Assembly (NCBI GenBank): GCA_002491115.1
Contig: DKVI01000108.1
Span: 6,055 to 70,054 of the forward strand
Reading direction: 5' to 3'
DNA from: Lachnospiraceae bacterium UBA7182
Lineage (GTDB): Bacteria; Bacillota; Clostridia; Lachnospirales; Lachnospiraceae
DNA length: 64,000 nucleotides
Below the pieces are notes generated by a model. That model was not told where the DNA came from and ran no database searches. It was given only the letters and a program-made list of their open reading frames with translations. This document shows positions 17,163 to 25,486 of the stretch, in pieces; within the stretch, counting starts at the first letter, position 1; every line of letters begins with the position of its first letter. The position numbers and the translations under genes were made by a program.

Positions 17163-18650
17163 TTAAAACTGGATGGGCTTTACTTCCTCCGTTAAAGGCT
17201 CCATCCGGTATTCCGGAAGTTCTTTCAACAGTTCTTTCAGACATCCTGCGGTCTCAGAGATCACATCATGAGCCAGCATAACCACCCGCTTACGCCCGCG
17301 GGTACTGGAAACAGCATTCTGAATCAGAATGTCCGCTTCCGGATGCTTCACCGCGTCTTCCAAACTGGCATTCCAGTCAAAATATATAAATCCTCTCTCC
17401 GTCATCTCCCGGATGATGTCCTCATAAACTTCTTTATTAAATGAATTAATGCTGCCTCCGGGAAAACGGAACAGCTTTGCCTGTACGCCGGTGACTTCTT
17501 CTACCGTCTGATACGCTTTTTCAAAATCTTCCAGGTAGCTGTCCACACTGGCGTAAATCTGTTTATAATCATGCCAGTTACAGTGGATACCAATGGTATG
17601 ACCTTCCTCTACGATCCGTTTTGCCACATCAGGATGTTTTTTCACATTCTCCCCAATCAGGAAAAAAGTTGCCTTAATATTTTTTTCTTTTAAAGTATCC
17701 AGCACCGCGCCTGTATTCTCCGCCGAAGGCCCGTCGTCAAAGGTCAGATACATGGTCTTCGGGAAGAAATACAGGTCGATGCCGGACACGATCCCGTCGG
17801 CGATCTGTCCCTGATATCCGGGATCAATCAGTCTTCCCCGCTCCGCATCATTGGATAAAAACCCCGTCTCTACCAGGCAGGCGGGCATAGTGCATTCCCT
17901 TACTACATAGAGTTCTTCCCCTGTCAGCAGCTCCCGCCTGACCGCCCCGGTGCTTTCCAGTATGTATTTATGAACCAGCCTTGTCAGCCGTTCGCTGTCT
18001 TCTCCTTCGTTCTGCTCGCTGTAGAACGCCTCGACGCCTTCCACTTCCGGATAATCACTGGAATTCTGATGAATGCTTACGAAAATATCCGCGCCTGCAT
18101 CATTGGCGATCTGCGCCCGCTGTTCCAGGCTTAAAGCCGTGTCGTCGTCCCTGGTCATGCGTACCTGATAGCCCCTGGCTTCCAGCCGTTCTTTTGCCAT
18201 CATGGCAATCTGGAAATTAATATCCTTTTCGGAGATACCTTCCCGTACGCATCCGTCGTCCTCCCCGCCATGCCCCGGATCCAGCATGACCAGCACCTCC
18301 GACGGTTCCTCCGGGTCTTTTTCGGTTGCTTCCGCCAGCGTCTCCTGCAAAGGCGGCGTATCTTCCGGCTGTGTGCCGGGCATACTGCCATCCTGTATCT
18401 CTGTCCCTTCTGCAGGAGCCGTCTCCACAGGACTTTCAGGTACAATCAGCTCCGCGGCAGGAACCGCCGCCTGCCCCACTACCCTGTTTTCTATCATATA
18501 AACCGCCAGGGAGGACAGAACAGCCGCAGCTAATAGAATATATACAATATATTTCCTCGTCCAATCCCTTCTTCCATACTCATTTTTTCTATTTTTTATG
18601 TACATTCCCGGTATATACAAACCTGTCTTTTTCATATGCGTTCGCTCCAT
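17163..18650 (-). CDS. Amidase_3 - polysaccharide deacetylase fusion, membrane-anchored cell-wall enzyme
   Basis: A 495-residue protein combining two peptidoglycan activities. A basic N-terminus and one TM (about 33-51) act as an uncleaved anchor, followed by a Pro/Glu/Thr-rich linker to about 120. Residues about 125-295 are an N-acetylmuramoyl-L-alanine amidase: zinc ligands in LDPGHGGEDDG and SIHQNSS, catalytic Glu in CLVETGFLSN. Residues about 300-495 are a NodB deacetylase: TFDDGPS, the metal motif HCNWH, FRFPGG and MLAHD. The start has AGGAAA 11 bases upstream. The fusion would cut stem peptides and deacetylate the sugar in one chain. Confidence 0.9.
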   Translation of the reverse strand: MERTHMKKTGLYIPGMYIKNRKNEYGRRDWTRKYIVYILLAAAVLSSLAVYMIENRVVGQAAVPAAELIVPESPVETAPAEGTEIQDGSMPGTQPEDTPPLQETLAEATEKDPEEPSEVLVMLDPGHGGEDDGCVREGISEKDINFQIAMMAKERLEARGYQVRMTRDDDTALSLEQRAQIANDAGADIFVSIHQNSSDYPEVEGVEAFYSEQNEGEDSERLTRLVHKYILESTGAVRRELLTGEELYVVRECTMPACLVETGFLSNDAERGRLIDPGYQGQIADGIVSGIDLYFFPKTMYLTFDDGPSAENTGAVLDTLKEKNIKATFFLIGENVKKHPDVAKRIVEEGHTIGIHCNWHDYKQIYASVDSYLEDFEKAYQTVEEVTGVQAKLFRFPGGSINSFNKEVYEDIIREMTERGFIYFDWNASLEDAVKHPEADILIQNAVSSTRGRKRVVMLAHDVISETAGCLKELLKELPEYRMEPLTEEVKPIQF

Positions 18651-18731
18651 CTTCTATTGTTTCCTTTCTTCTTACAGCATATTCGGAAATGACATCAGAA
18701 CTTCATATTTTTTGCATCTTTTTTGCAAATT

Positions 18732-19559
18732 TTATGTAACTTTTATAAAAAATTCGTTGATTCCCTCATAAAAACCGATGGTGACCACCGTATAAGTTTC
18801 CTCCATACCGGATACACGGTATTTTCGGTAATAAGAAGCAGTCTCCATCAGCGGATTTTCTTCTTCATATGTTTCTTTTTCTCCCAGGGACAAATAGGTA
18901 CACCACTGCTCCATCATGTCATCCGGGTCCATCTGCGCCCAGGTCTTTTCTGTCCGCACATAAAACCCGTACATCCGGCCGGTGTCCGCGTCCAGATAAG
19001 CTTCGATCAGGCGGTTGGCCTTATCCGCATTCTTCTGGATGGTGGAAAGGCTTATTTTCCACACGGACATATTGTTCTGGGGTTCCAGCACATCGATGGC
19101 AGAATACAACGTCGCGCTGTATGCGTCCGCGCTGACTTCCCTGACGCTTTCAGAGAATATCTTCCGTTCTTTTAACACGCCCATCTCGCGGTTGCAGGCT
19201 TCATAGATCTGTTCTTCCGTGAGTTCTTTTCCTGACGGCCCCTGACGGTTTATCACGAAAGCGTAGGAACCCATAAAGCCCTCATAGTCCACATCCGCTG
19301 GCACACGGGTCATGGCGTCCAGTTCACTTTGAGGAAGATCCTGATGTTTTAAACATTCGGACAGAAGATAAAGTTTTTCATTATTGCTTAACTGGTAGCG
19401 GTATCCTTCATTTAAACTGTCCTCTTCCTGCACCATGATCCTGTTTAAAACTGCCCGGTCCCTGTAGCGTGCCAGCTGTTCCGGACCAAAGACTGCCGCC
19501 AGCAGCACAAGCAGTGCCAGCAGAACCACTGCCGTCTGTGTCCTTTTTTCACGTTTCAT
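18732..19559 (-). CDS. Membrane-anchored protein of unknown function in a two-component operon
   Basis: A 275-residue protein I do not recognise. One hydrophobic segment at about residues 9-24 (TAVVLLALLVLLAAVFG) after basic residues anchors it in the membrane, with the rest outside; there is no lipobox. The exterior part is hydrophilic, with mixed helix and strand and no obvious catalytic motif. It overlaps the histidine kinase gene by 11 bases with a GGAGGGAG site in the overlap, so it is co-translated with the kinase. Similar placement is known for accessory proteins that tune a kinase's sensor domain; that role is only suggested by position. Confidence 0.65.
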   Translation of the reverse strand: MKREKRTQTAVVLLALLVLLAAVFGPEQLARYRDRAVLNRIMVQEEDSLNEGYRYQLSNNEKLYLLSECLKHQDLPQSELDAMTRVPADVDYEGFMGSYAFVINRQGPSGKELTEEQIYEACNREMGVLKERKIFSESVREVSADAYSATLYSAIDVLEPQNNMSVWKISLSTIQKNADKANRLIEAYLDADTGRMYGFYVRTEKTWAQMDPDDMMEQWCTYLSLGEKETYEEENPLMETASYYRKYRVSGMEETYTVVTIGFYEGINEFFIKVT

Positions 19560-20970
19560 TTTCCGCTCCCTCCTGCGTAAAAGGAATCAGAAAGCGAAAG
19601 CAGCTCCCTTCCCCGGGCGTGCTCTCGATCATCAGGGAACTTTGATGCAGCCGCAGGATTTCCACGCAAAGGGCAAGTCCCAGCCCTGCACCGTTATGGC
19701 TTCTTGACCGGGATTTGTCCACCATATAAAATGCTTCTGTAATCTTCTGACATTCTTCTTTTGAGATTCCCGATCCATGGTCCCTGACGGCAAAAAGATA
19801 TCCATTCTCTTTTTTGTGGCCCATGATCTCGACGGAAGTTCCGGGATCAGATGCTTTACAGGCATTGTCCGCCAGATTCAGGAGCACTGTCTTTAACAGG
19901 TCAGCTTCCGCCTCGATCCGGCACGGTTCATATTGAAAAAGAAAATGATATTCTTTGTTGTCCCCGTAGATTGCTTTTAAGTAGGAAAACAAAACCTCCA
20001 CGTCCGTCTTCTGCGCATCCAGCCTGTATCTTCTGGCGACAATAATATCCAGAAGCCTTAAAGACATGGCCTCCAGGCGTTTACCTTCCGTATAGATATA
20101 ATTGGCGGACAGAAAATGTTTTTCGTCATCCAGCTTTCTGGAACGCAGCATATCCGCGTATCCGATCACGGCCGTCAAAGGCGTCTTCAGCTCGTGGGAA
20201 AACGCCGCTATAAAGTCTTCTCTCGCCCGCACTTCTTCTTTCAGATTCTGTATATTCTGTTCCAGCACACAGGCCATATGGTTAAAATCTTCCGTAAGCT
20301 GCCCCATCTCATCCCGGCTCACCTGACTGGCCCTGCAGCTGTAATCACCTTCCGCCATTTTCCTGGCCGCCTGCGTCAGAATCTGTATGGGCCGGGTAAG
20401 CCACGCGGCAATGAAATACATACAAACGCCGCTTAACGCCAGCAAAAGAAGGGTAAGGTTACGATACACCTGGAATCCTCTAGTCCGTTCCGTGTAGACA
20501 TCCGTCACATCTCTCATGGTCTCCAGATACAGATAACGATCCAGCGAATCCACCATAGCGCCTGTCTGGATATAATAACGATCTTCAAAACGGATCACCT
20601 GACTGACTCTTGTATTCGCTTCCACAGCCGATAACAGGCTTATATCCTCCACAAAACCCTCGCTGGCATAGAGAGATTCTTTCTTTTCATCTGACAGTCT
20701 TAACAGCCTGCCTGTGCTTTGTCTGCTGTTTTCTAAACTGGCGCCAATTTCCTTGACCGCCGCATTTTGCAGGATCCCGTATTTGGACGGAACGTTTAAA
20801 GCCGCCGTCTCAAAGGCAAAACGCAGGATGCTGTTTTCATCCAGTGCCTGGCGCATCTCCCGCTCCATGGACGCTTTAAATACATCGTTTACGAAGAAAT
20901 ATCCGCCGATCCCGAACACCGCTGCCGTCAGAATAATGGAACAAAGCAGAATTTTATAGGAAAATTTCAT
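19549..20970 (-). CDS. Sensor histidine kinase
   Basis: A 473-residue kinase. TM1 is at about 7-27 and TM2 at 171-189, bracketing a 140-residue extracytoplasmic sensor; a HAMP segment (LTRPIQILTQAARKMAEGDY) follows. The phosphoacceptor is His259 in AAFSHELKTPL. The ATPase domain has the N-box NLADNACKAS, DHGSGIS, and GAGLGLALC. It starts 10 bases after the response regulator stop, behind AAAGGGG, and overlaps the next gene. It should phosphorylate that regulator. The signal is unknown; the secreted VCBS-like protein upstream is a candidate partner. Confidence 0.93.
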   Translation of the reverse strand: MKFSYKILLCSIILTAAVFGIGGYFFVNDVFKASMEREMRQALDENSILRFAFETAALNVPSKYGILQNAAVKEIGASLENSRQSTGRLLRLSDEKKESLYASEGFVEDISLLSAVEANTRVSQVIRFEDRYYIQTGAMVDSLDRYLYLETMRDVTDVYTERTRGFQVYRNLTLLLLALSGVCMYFIAAWLTRPIQILTQAARKMAEGDYSCRASQVSRDEMGQLTEDFNHMACVLEQNIQNLKEEVRAREDFIAAFSHELKTPLTAVIGYADMLRSRKLDDEKHFLSANYIYTEGKRLEAMSLRLLDIIVARRYRLDAQKTDVEVLFSYLKAIYGDNKEYHFLFQYEPCRIEAEADLLKTVLLNLADNACKASDPGTSVEIMGHKKENGYLFAVRDHGSGISKEECQKITEAFYMVDKSRSRSHNGAGLGLALCVEILRLHQSSLMIESTPGEGSCFRFLIPFTQEGAENET

Positions 20971-20980
20971 GGCGCCCCTT

Positions 20981-21634
20981 TCAGATCTCCAGCCGATAAC
21001 CTACTTTATAGACCGCCACAAGATTTTTTTCCCATCCCATCTTCCGCCTGAGCCTCTGTACATGCAGCTCCAGCGTACGGCTGTCCGCAATATATTCGTC
21101 CTTCCAGACTTTCTCATAAAGGGTCTCTTTAAAAAGAGCCACATTTTTATTTTGTATAAATAATACCAGCAGCCCGTACTCTTTGTTGGTGAGCACCACC
21201 GGCTGTCCTGCTTTCGTCACTTTACGCGCTTCCAGATCCACCGATACATCGCCTGCCGTCAATCTGCTGTCCGTCTTGTGGAATCTGCGCAGAACCACTT
21301 CCACCCGCGCCACCAGTTCCAGCACGTCAAAAGGCTTCACCAGATAGTCTTCCGCTCCCAGCTTTAAGCCCCTCACTTTATCCCGCACATCACTTTTGGC
21401 CGTGATAAAGATGACTGGCGTCTGTAAAGGCCTTATATATTCCATAATATCAAAACCGTCCGCCCCCGGCAGCATAATATCCAGAAGGATCAGATCAAAT
21501 GTCTCTTCCTCAATCAGACGAATCGCGGTCAGGCCGTCCTGCACGCTTTTACAGTGATACCCCGCCTCCGTCAGATTCATATCAATCAGATCACAGATCG
21601 CTTTTTCGTCATCCACGATCAGTATATGAATCAT
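20981..21634 (-). CDS. OmpR/PhoB-family response regulator
   Basis: A 217-residue regulator. The receiver has the acidic pair in MIHILIVDDEK, phosphoacceptor Asp52 in ILLDIMLPG and the lysine in FITAKSD. The C-terminal winged helix has TNKEYGLLVLF and SRTLELHVQRLRRKMG. The start at 21634 is chosen because its ATG shares an ATGA with the stop of the upstream gene and follows AGAAGGAAG; another ATG 15 bases upstream has a poorer site. It is paired with the kinase immediately downstream. Confidence 0.92.
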   Translation of the reverse strand: MIHILIVDDEKAICDLIDMNLTEAGYHCKSVQDGLTAIRLIEEETFDLILLDIMLPGADGFDIMEYIRPLQTPVIFITAKSDVRDKVRGLKLGAEDYLVKPFDVLELVARVEVVLRRFHKTDSRLTAGDVSVDLEARKVTKAGQPVVLTNKEYGLLVLFIQNKNVALFKETLYEKVWKDEYIADSRTLELHVQRLRRKMGWEKNLVAVYKVGYRLEI

Positions 21635-22743
21635 TCTTCCTTCTGCCATCCCCAGTATCCCCGTATCTTCCAGACAAGATCTTCCATCGTGTCTTCCTCT
21701 CTGTATTGATAATATGTCTCAAATTCAGTATCTTCCTCAAACCCGCCGGTCCTCTGGTAATAGATGCCGCACCGGTTCTCTATGATCTGTTCTCCTTTTG
21801 GGTTCTCCAGCGTATAGCTTGCCAGCACCACCAGGTCTTTCAAACCGTCTCCGTCCACATCTCTGCCGGTAACGCCTTTTAAAGCATACAGGCTGTCACA
21901 ATCTTTCATGGGCTGAAAGCTCCAGACGATTTCCCCCTGGGGGTTCACCAGATAAACCATAAAAAAATCATAGACGGAGATGCGGTAAATCCCTGGCACC
22001 GCCGTCAGACGTCCCAGTTTCTCGAAATCTCTTGTATAACACTGGTCTTCCAGGACAAAAAAACCGTTTCTGACCAGTTCTTCCAATGTGGTGGCCGTAT
22101 ACAAAAATTCCGCGGATCTGCCGTCGCGCACACAGGAAATGATCATGGCAGCACTTTTATTCATGCTGAACCGGTTGATCTGGTCTGAGATATGCCAGTC
22201 CCGGTAGAACGTCTGCTCTCCCTGAAACAGCACATCCCCTATCTTGTACGGAATCCCGGCATATGCACCCGTCTCATTGACGCATCTGGTAATCAGGATA
22301 ATATCGGTCAGTCCATCCTTGTCCACATCATAAAAAGAGACAGCCGCAATACTGTCCACCGGCTGGGACAAACTGCCCAATATCCGGTTGTTCGTCTCCA
22401 ACTGATTGCATTTATATACGATCTTTCCTGTTTCATCCGCCAGAAAAAGGGCCAGTCTGTGCCAGGTCGTCTCCAGAGCAGGCAAAAGAGTCAGTTCCTG
22501 TTCCCCGAAGGACTCCAGCACAGAAGTAAAGACCTGATCTTCCAGGATACGATAGCCGTTCCTCTCTATGTCTTCCACATAATGAATAGTTTCAAACTGC
22601 CTCCGGTATGCGGCAAAACAGCTTTTGATATCTTCTGTACCCGCCGCATACGCTTCTGCTGTGATCAGCAAAAACAGCAGAACTACCGGAAGACATATTT
22701 GCCACAGTATCTTTCTTGTTTTATCTGTCCTGATTTTCCCCAT
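21631..22743 (-). CDS. Secreted protein with VCBS/FG-GAP-like calcium repeats
   Basis: A 370-residue exported protein of unknown function. A signal peptide (basic residues, then hydrophobic about 13-29, cleavage likely after AYA) is followed by an all-beta chain. Two motifs, DVDKDGLTDIILITR and DVDGDGLKDLVVLAS, have the Dx(D/N)xDGxxD pattern of VCBS/FG-GAP propeller blades that bind calcium. It overlaps PucR at its 5' end and the response regulator at its 3' end. Position suggests an extracellular input or accessory to the kinase, but no direct evidence is seen. Confidence 0.7.
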   Translation of the reverse strand: MGKIRTDKTRKILWQICLPVVLLFLLITAEAYAAGTEDIKSCFAAYRRQFETIHYVEDIERNGYRILEDQVFTSVLESFGEQELTLLPALETTWHRLALFLADETGKIVYKCNQLETNNRILGSLSQPVDSIAAVSFYDVDKDGLTDIILITRCVNETGAYAGIPYKIGDVLFQGEQTFYRDWHISDQINRFSMNKSAAMIISCVRDGRSAEFLYTATTLEELVRNGFFVLEDQCYTRDFEKLGRLTAVPGIYRISVYDFFMVYLVNPQGEIVWSFQPMKDCDSLYALKGVTGRDVDGDGLKDLVVLASYTLENPKGEQIIENRCGIYYQRTGGFEEDTEFETYYQYREEDTMEDLVWKIRGYWGWQKEE

Positions 22744-24250
22744 TTTCTTTCTCCAGAAGCTTGTATGTTAAAAGCAGATACAAAAGTTGATCAGGATCTT
22801 CCAGATCAATATGGATCATCTCCCGTATATGGGCCATCCGATACAAGAACGTACTTCTGTGAATAAACAGCGCTTTCGCTGCTTTTACCGCATTCATCTG
22901 ACAGGATATATAGGTGCGCAGCGTCTCAAAATAATCGGTCTTGTGCTGCTTATCATAATCCCGAAGTGTCAGTACTGCGCGGCTGCAGATAACCTGAGGC
23001 GGCAATGTGTCCGTACATTTTCCCAGCAGATAATCAAGCGCAATATCCTCAAAGCGGTTCACCCAGCGCAAAGGATAACGTTTCATTCCTTCTTCCAACG
23101 CAATCCTGGACTGCATATAATACTGTTTTAAGGATTGAAGACCCGAAAACTCATAACTGATGCCTGCCTTTAGAAAACTGTCTCTCAGAAAATCTGTCAC
23201 AGAATGCATTGCGTCTTCCAATGTTCTTCCATAATAATACAGATTTACATAAACTACGATATTTTCTTCCAGCAAAAATGCGCAGCTGCCTTTCATCAGG
23301 CTTTCGATCCGGTTGCAGATAAAACGGACCACTGTCAGATTCTGCCTGTCTATCATGGACACATGGATATTCATGCAGAAATATGTATGATTTTCCTTCC
23401 AGTGAAAGCTTTCAAAACGCTGTTCCAAAGAGGAGGCGTCGATATTCTCATCGGTCAGTATATTGGAGATCAGCCGGTCCAGCGTGTAGCTGATATCCGA
23501 CTGCAGCACCGTGTACTTCTCCAGCATCTGGCGGACGTATTTTGCCATATGCAAAAGAAGGTATTCATCATAGGTTTTCAGCTTCCGGGTCGCCTCCACA
23601 ATGATCAATCGATAGGCGTTTCGGTTTTTATCATAAATGTCCACAAACAGATTGTTCTTCTGTGTAGACGGATCCTGATACTGCCGCACCTCTGATATCT
23701 CATGGGGGTATTCTCCTTCATCCCCACAGGCAGTTACCTGGTTATTCTGTAATATTCCCTGGAATTCCGGGAGCGTATCCATCAGACTGCTGTAATCAAT
23801 GATAAAACCGTCCGTGGTGCTGATCATGATCGGATTCAGGAAAATCCTGTGGGATGCGTCCAGAAGAGATTTGAAGGTTCGTGCAGACAAAGCAAGGTTC
23901 TGCATTCGCTCGTCCCATGCGTCATAGGTATCAAAAATCCGCTGGACTGTATTAAACAGTTCATTCTGGTCGCATCCCTCTGAAAAAAAACAGACGCCTG
24001 GAAGCGGATTCTCATCTGTTCCTCCGGACGGGCTGTCGGTAATCAAAAGCAGGTTGTCCCCATGAGTATGAAGCAAAGTCTTTGATATGTCTTTCGCTTT
24101 TACAATATATACTTTATTTTTCTTTAAGTCTGTCCCATTCTGATAGAAAAGCGGACGTTTCAGATTCATCTCTTCAGACATCTCGCCCTGCCGGCAGTCC
24201 GGATAGTTCTGTTTCAGACGGTCGGCAAGGATCTGCATGCTGATTCTCAT
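22721..24250 (-). CDS. PucR-family transcriptional regulator
   Basis: A 509-residue regulator. The N-terminal half has a PucR-type sensor region, the middle a GGDEF-like CdaR domain, and the C-terminus (about 450-505) the PucR helix-turn-helix: TLRTYISCQMNAVKAAKALF then IHRSTFLYRMAHIREMI. This arrangement is common in Clostridia for purine or sugar-acid control. The start has GAGGATAAATAA before it. It is first in an operon that continues with the VCBS-like protein and the two-component genes, overlapping the former by 23 bases. Confidence 0.9.
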   Translation of the reverse strand: MRISMQILADRLKQNYPDCRQGEMSEEMNLKRPLFYQNGTDLKKNKVYIVKAKDISKTLLHTHGDNLLLITDSPSGGTDENPLPGVCFFSEGCDQNELFNTVQRIFDTYDAWDERMQNLALSARTFKSLLDASHRIFLNPIMISTTDGFIIDYSSLMDTLPEFQGILQNNQVTACGDEGEYPHEISEVRQYQDPSTQKNNLFVDIYDKNRNAYRLIIVEATRKLKTYDEYLLLHMAKYVRQMLEKYTVLQSDISYTLDRLISNILTDENIDASSLEQRFESFHWKENHTYFCMNIHVSMIDRQNLTVVRFICNRIESLMKGSCAFLLEENIVVYVNLYYYGRTLEDAMHSVTDFLRDSFLKAGISYEFSGLQSLKQYYMQSRIALEEGMKRYPLRWVNRFEDIALDYLLGKCTDTLPPQVICSRAVLTLRDYDKQHKTDYFETLRTYISCQMNAVKAAKALFIHRSTFLYRMAHIREMIHIDLEDPDQLLYLLLTYKLLEKENGENQDR

Positions 24251-24271
24251 ATTTATTTATCCTCTTTTCTA

Positions 24272-25312
24272 CTATACCGTACTTTTCATCGCCTCTCTGA
24301 AAGCCTGCAAAGCTTCTTTCTGTCTAACGGTAAGATCACTTGGTATCTCTACCTGTAAAGTCACATACTGGTCTCCTCTGTTGCCCAGCGTGGGCGGCAT
24401 CCACAGGCCTTTTCCCTGCAGACGGATACGGGCGCCGTTGCGGGTGGCGGGCTTTAAAATATAACGGATACTGCCTTCGATGGTAGAAAGTTCAATCTCT
24501 CCGCCCAACACCATATCTGTGTAATTTACCTTTTTCGTGGAATACAAATGGTAGTCTCTGCGCTCATAACCATCCTGTTCGCTCAAAAATACAAGAACCA
24601 CGATATTATCCTGTTTTACTTCTTCTCCCTCGCACAGAACATCCTGTAAAGGGAAAAAACATCCGCTGTAACATCTGGGCGGTATATTTACCTTTACCTT
24701 TCGTTTCCTGTCGATATACCCTTTTCCGTAACAGTACGGGCATTTCTGAGACTTGTCCTCCAGATCACCCTGGCCTCCCTGTCCGCAATGGGTACAGGGT
24801 ATGCGCTCTGTAATCTCCGTTTCTTTTACGGCGCCTGTAAGCATCTCCTGATAACTTAAATAGACAGAAGAGCGTATGCTGCGCGGCGCAGGTTCCTCCT
24901 CCTTCGGCCTGTGATAGCGGGGGTTATGCTCATCGCAGGCTCCGCAGTGACCGTCTTCGTGGGCATGCTCACCGCAGGCTCCGCAATGACCATCCTCATG
25001 GGAATGCCCGCCGCCGCAGGCTCCGCAGTGGCCATCCTCATGAAAATGGGCATGTCCGCTGTCTGTACTCCGCCCTGTCTGATAGGCATATCTGGTATAG
25101 GTTTCATGGCCCCAGGTATTGTACTGCTTCCTTGCTCCCGGGTCTGAAAGTACTTTGTACGCCATGGTAATTTCCTGAAAGATCTTTTCGACCTCTTCTT
25201 TATTCTCATTTGCATCCGGATGATATTTTTTGGCCAGAGCACGATAAGCTTTTTTAATCTCATCCTGGCTGGCGTCCCGTTTTACTCCAAGTATTTGATA
25301 ATAGTTCTTCAA
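24272..25312 (-). CDS. DnaJ-like co-chaperone with His/Cys metal-binding repeats
   Basis: A 346-residue J-domain protein. The TTG start at 25312 is preferred because GAGGT lies just upstream and the J domain begins directly (LKNYYQILGVKRDAS); HPD is at residues 31-33. Between the J domain (1-68) and the substrate part there are three copies of HEDGHCGAC (91-127), not found in standard DnaJ. The zinc centre is reduced to CTHCGQGG and CPYCYGKG, half of the four normal CxxCxGxG motifs. The C-terminal beta-sandwich (LQGKGLWMPPTLGNRGDQYV) is intact. A role in metal-cofactor enzyme assembly is suggested by the repeats and the nearby acetogenesis genes. Confidence 0.85.
   Translation of the reverse strand: MKNYYQILGVKRDASQDEIKKAYRALAKKYHPDANENKEEVEKIFQEITMAYKVLSDPGARKQYNTWGHETYTRYAYQTGRSTDSGHAHFHEDGHCGACGGGHSHEDGHCGACGEHAHEDGHCGACDEHNPRYHRPKEEEPAPRSIRSSVYLSYQEMLTGAVKETEITERIPCTHCGQGGQGDLEDKSQKCPYCYGKGYIDRKRKVKVNIPPRCYSGCFFPLQDVLCEGEEVKQDNIVVLVFLSEQDGYERRDYHLYSTKKVNYTDMVLGGEIELSTIEGSIRYILKPATRNGARIRLQGKGLWMPPTLGNRGDQYVTLQVEIPSDLTVRQKEALQAFREAMKSTV
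24932..25042 (-). repeat. Three tandem HEDGHCGAC-coding repeats
   Basis: Three near-identical copies of a segment coding HEDGHCGAC(G/D), at residues 91-100, 105-114 and 118-127 of the DnaJ-like protein, separated by short Gly/His/Ser/Glu/Ala linkers. The DNA copies are similar, suggesting recent duplication. Each unit offers two His, Asp/Glu and a CxxC for metal binding. Confidence 0.85.
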
Positions 25313-25437
25313 ATCGTACCTCTTATTATATTTTTGCTGCAGCCGCTCACAATTTCTCCCCCTGGGAAAAACCCGCGGCCGTTTTTCTGTTTTTAGTATA
25401 GTCTTATCAAATATTTCTGTCAACGCCCCTGAACACG

Positions 25438-25467
25438 AAAACCCCGGAAAAAATTTTCCGGGGTTTT
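25438..25467. terminator. Bidirectional intrinsic terminator after folD
   Basis: A perfect 14-bp inverted repeat (AAAACCCCGGAAAA / TTTTCCGGGGTTTT) with a 2-base centre lies just past the folD stop. The flanking A and T runs let it work in both directions. It ends the fhs-fchA-folD unit. Confidence 0.92.
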
Positions 25468-25486
25468 CTACAAAATCATTTATCTC

